DNA of 64,000 nt from the NCBI RefSeq assembly GCF_000718165.1, contig NZ_JOEY01000029.1:62001-126000 (forward strand), read 5' to 3'. The notes below the pieces were generated by a model, which saw only the letters and a program-made list of their open reading frames with translations, did no database searches and was not told the DNA's origin. The position numbers were made by a program, and so were the translations under genes. Source of the DNA: Streptomyces fulvoviolaceus. Lineage in GTDB: Bacteria > Actinomycetota > Actinomycetes > Streptomycetales > Streptomycetaceae. Positions 62,422-64,000 of the stretch are shown piece by piece; the first letter of the stretch is position 1, and each line of letters opens with the position of its first letter.

Positions 62422-64000
62422 GTGGTCAGCGAGATCCATCGTGACGCCTGGGGGATACCCCACCTCCGCGCGGGCAGCGCGCGTGAACTCGCCCGTGTCC
62501 AGGGCCGCGTGACCGCCCGCGACCGGGCCTGGCAGCTGGAGGTCGAGCGGCACCGCGCGCAGGGCACCTCGGCCTCCTTCCTCGGCACCGACGCCCTCGC
62601 CTGGGACGCCTTCGCGAGACGGGCCCGCCTCGACGACACGGCGAAACGTTCCTTCGAAGCCCTGGAGCGACGGGACCCGGAGACGGCCGACTGGGTCCGG
62701 GCCTACGTCGACGGCGTCAACGAGGAGCTGGCCGCCGACAGCGCCGCCCCGGAGTTCGCCCGTGTCGGCCTCACCCCCGGCCGCTGGCAGCCCTGGACCC
62801 CGCTCGGCGTCTGGCTCGCCACCCACATCCTCTTCGCCGGCTTCCCGGCCAAGCTCTGGCGCGAGCAGGCCGTACGGCACCTGGGCCCCGAGGCCGTCGG
62901 CCTGTTCGCCACCGACGGGCCCGGCACCTCCGGCAGCAACGGCTGGCTGGTGAGCGGGGAGCGCACCACGACCGGGCAGGCCGTCATCGCCGGCGACCCG
63001 CACCGCTTCATCGAGGACCCCGGCGTCTACCAGCAGATCCACCTCTCCTGCCCCGAGTTCGACGTCGTCGGCCTCGCCGTCCCCGGCATCCCCGGCATCG
63101 CCCACTTCGGCCACACCGGCACGGTCGCCTGGGCCATCACCAACGCCATGGCCGACTACCAGGACCTCTACCGGGAACGGCTGCGGCGCACCGGCGTCGG
63201 CGTCGAGGCCCTCGGCCCGGACGGGGTCTGGCGGCGGGCGTCCCGGCACACCGAGACCGTGGAGGTGGCGGGTTCCGCGGGGGAGGAGACCGTCGAGGTC
63301 GAGGTGATCGAGACGGAGCGGGGGCCGGTCATCGCCGGCGGCCCGGAAGGCCTCGACGACGGCACCCCGCTCGCCGTCAGCCTCCGCTACCCGCCTCGCG
63401 TCACCGAGGACCTCGGCTTCAGCGCCCTCCTTCCCCTTCTCCGCGCCCGCCGGGTCGCCGACGTGGACCGTGCCTTCGACGTGTGGGCCGAGCCCGTGAA
63501 CGTCGTCCAGGCCGCCGACACCGAGGGCGGCCTGCTGCACCGCGTCGCCGGCCGCGTGCCGGTCCGCTCCGAGGCAAACCGCACCCGGCTGGTCCCCGCC
63601 TGGGAGCCCGGTCACGAGTGGCGGGGATGGCACGAGACGCCCCGCGCCGGCCTCACCGACGGCATCGCCGTGATGGCCAACCAGCGCGGCCCGGCCACCC
63701 CCCTCGGCGTCGAGTTCGCCCCGCCGCACCGCGCCGACCGCATCACGGCCCTCCTCACGGAGAAGGACCACTGGTCGCCCGCCGACATGCCGGTGATCCA
63801 CATGGACACACAACTGGCTTCCGCCGGGCCCCTGTTGGCGTGCGTGGCCGCTCTGGAGGACCTCAGCCCCGAGGGTGACCGCCTGAAGGACACCCTCCTG
63901 CGCTGGGACCGCCGTATGGACGCGGACAGCACGGACGCGGCGCTGTACGCGGCGGTGCGCAGTGCCGTCGTACGACAGCTCGCGGCGCACCCGGCGTTCG
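62422..64000 (+). CDS. Penicillin acylase family Ntn-hydrolase (runs off window)
   Basis: From a GTG with GAGGGGG upstream, at least 526 residues are visible. IHRDAWGIPHLRAG begins the alpha chain. GSNGWLVSGERTTTGQAVIAGDPH holds the self-processing nucleophile Ser (about residue 172), and GLAVPGIPGIAHFGHTGTVAW continues the family pattern. No signal peptide is seen, unlike periplasmic PvdQ or PGA. It shares an iron box with the divergent siderophore-interacting protein, so it may trim acyl groups from a siderophore. The 3' end is missing. Confidence 0.9.
   Translation, partial: MVSEIHRDAWGIPHLRAGSARELARVQGRVTARDRAWQLEVERHRAQGTSASFLGTDALAWDAFARRARLDDTAKRSFEALERRDPETADWVRAYVDGVNEELAADSAAPEFARVGLTPGRWQPWTPLGVWLATHILFAGFPAKLWREQAVRHLGPEAVGLFATDGPGTSGSNGWLVSGERTTTGQAVIAGDPHRFIEDPGVYQQIHLSCPEFDVVGLAVPGIPGIAHFGHTGTVAWAITNAMADYQDLYRERLRRTGVGVEALGPDGVWRRASRHTETVEVAGSAGEETVEVEVIETERGPVIAGGPEGLDDGTPLAVSLRYPPRVTEDLGFSALLPLLRARRVADVDRAFDVWAEPVNVVQAADTEGGLLHRVAGRVPVRSEANRTRLVPAWEPGHEWRGWHETPRAGLTDGIAVMANQRGPATPLGVEFAPPHRADRITALLTEKDHWSPADMPVIHMDTQLASAGPLLACVAALEDLSPEGDRLKDTLLRWDRRMDADSTDAALYAAVRSAVVRQLAAHPAF

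Overview
The window is about 72% GC with strong codon-position bias, GTG and TTG starts, GGAGG-type ribosome sites and many secreted or Tat-exported products. Together these point to a Streptomyces chromosome. The gene order (aminopeptidase P, HtrA protease, tRNA-Ser, the sigN/sigF pair, tRNA-Ser, tadA, upp, HerA-like ATPase) looks collinear with the core arm around SCO3970-SCO4050 of S. coelicolor. That mapping is from memory and was not searched.

Layout. 1-10.6 kb: the end of an unidentified gene, a Tat-exported intradiol dioxygenase, a CitG-like protein, a decayed MocR/MFS chimera, aminopeptidase P, a GAF-SpoIIE phosphatase, a degenerate prim-pol protein and small regulatory or hypothetical genes. 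10.6-18.1 kb: a glycerophosphodiesterase, a membrane HtrA protease, tRNA-Ser(UGA), a secreted ADP-ribosyltransferase-like protein, a run of small minus-strand genes and a small secreted Asn/Gln-rich protein. 18.2-23.2 kb: a translationally coupled MaoC/DUF35-MaoC-thiolase module like the steroid side-chain enzymes ChsH2-ChsH1-Ltp2, an ECF-type sigma factor and an acyl-CoA synthetase behind an 18-bp palindrome. 23.3-28.5 kb: a 1331-residue PAS/pseudo-kinase/double-receiver protein, a subtilisin-inhibitor-like protein, tRNA-Ser(GCU) and tRNA-Arg(ACG). 28.5-34.5 kb: an accessory-looking stretch with an arsenate-reductase remnant, MOSC, VOC and GntR genes, a GtrA protein and a frameshifted ankyrin gene.

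34.7-40.8 kb: an operon of response regulator, sensor kinase, GT2 glycosyltransferase with a GtrA tail, and a GT39 glycosyltransferase, suggesting regulated transfer of polyprenyl-linked sugars at the cell surface. 40.9-47.8 kb: an efflux pump with a TetR regulator, and a MarR regulator with an efflux pump carrying three carboxypeptidase-regulatory-like domains, followed by a YceI protein that carries the same kind of domain. 48-56.3 kb: an inositol-phosphatase-like protein, a lipoprotein, SigN and SigF, tRNA-Ser(CGA), tadA and its partner, and upp. 56.4-64 kb: a HerA-like ATPase, an HdeD-like membrane protein, an HhH-GPD DNA repair protein, an FG-GAP secreted protein, and an iron-box-controlled divergent pair of siderophore-interacting protein and penicillin-acylase-family hydrolase that runs off the window.

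The most striking items are the secreted pertussis/Scabin-like ADP-ribosyltransferase next to tRNA-Ser, the MFS fusion with its matching YceI protein, several enzymes that have lost catalytic residues (prim-pol, SpoIIE phosphatase, histidine kinase, inositol phosphatase), a family of dispersed intergenic repeats, and several unassigned operator-like palindromes.
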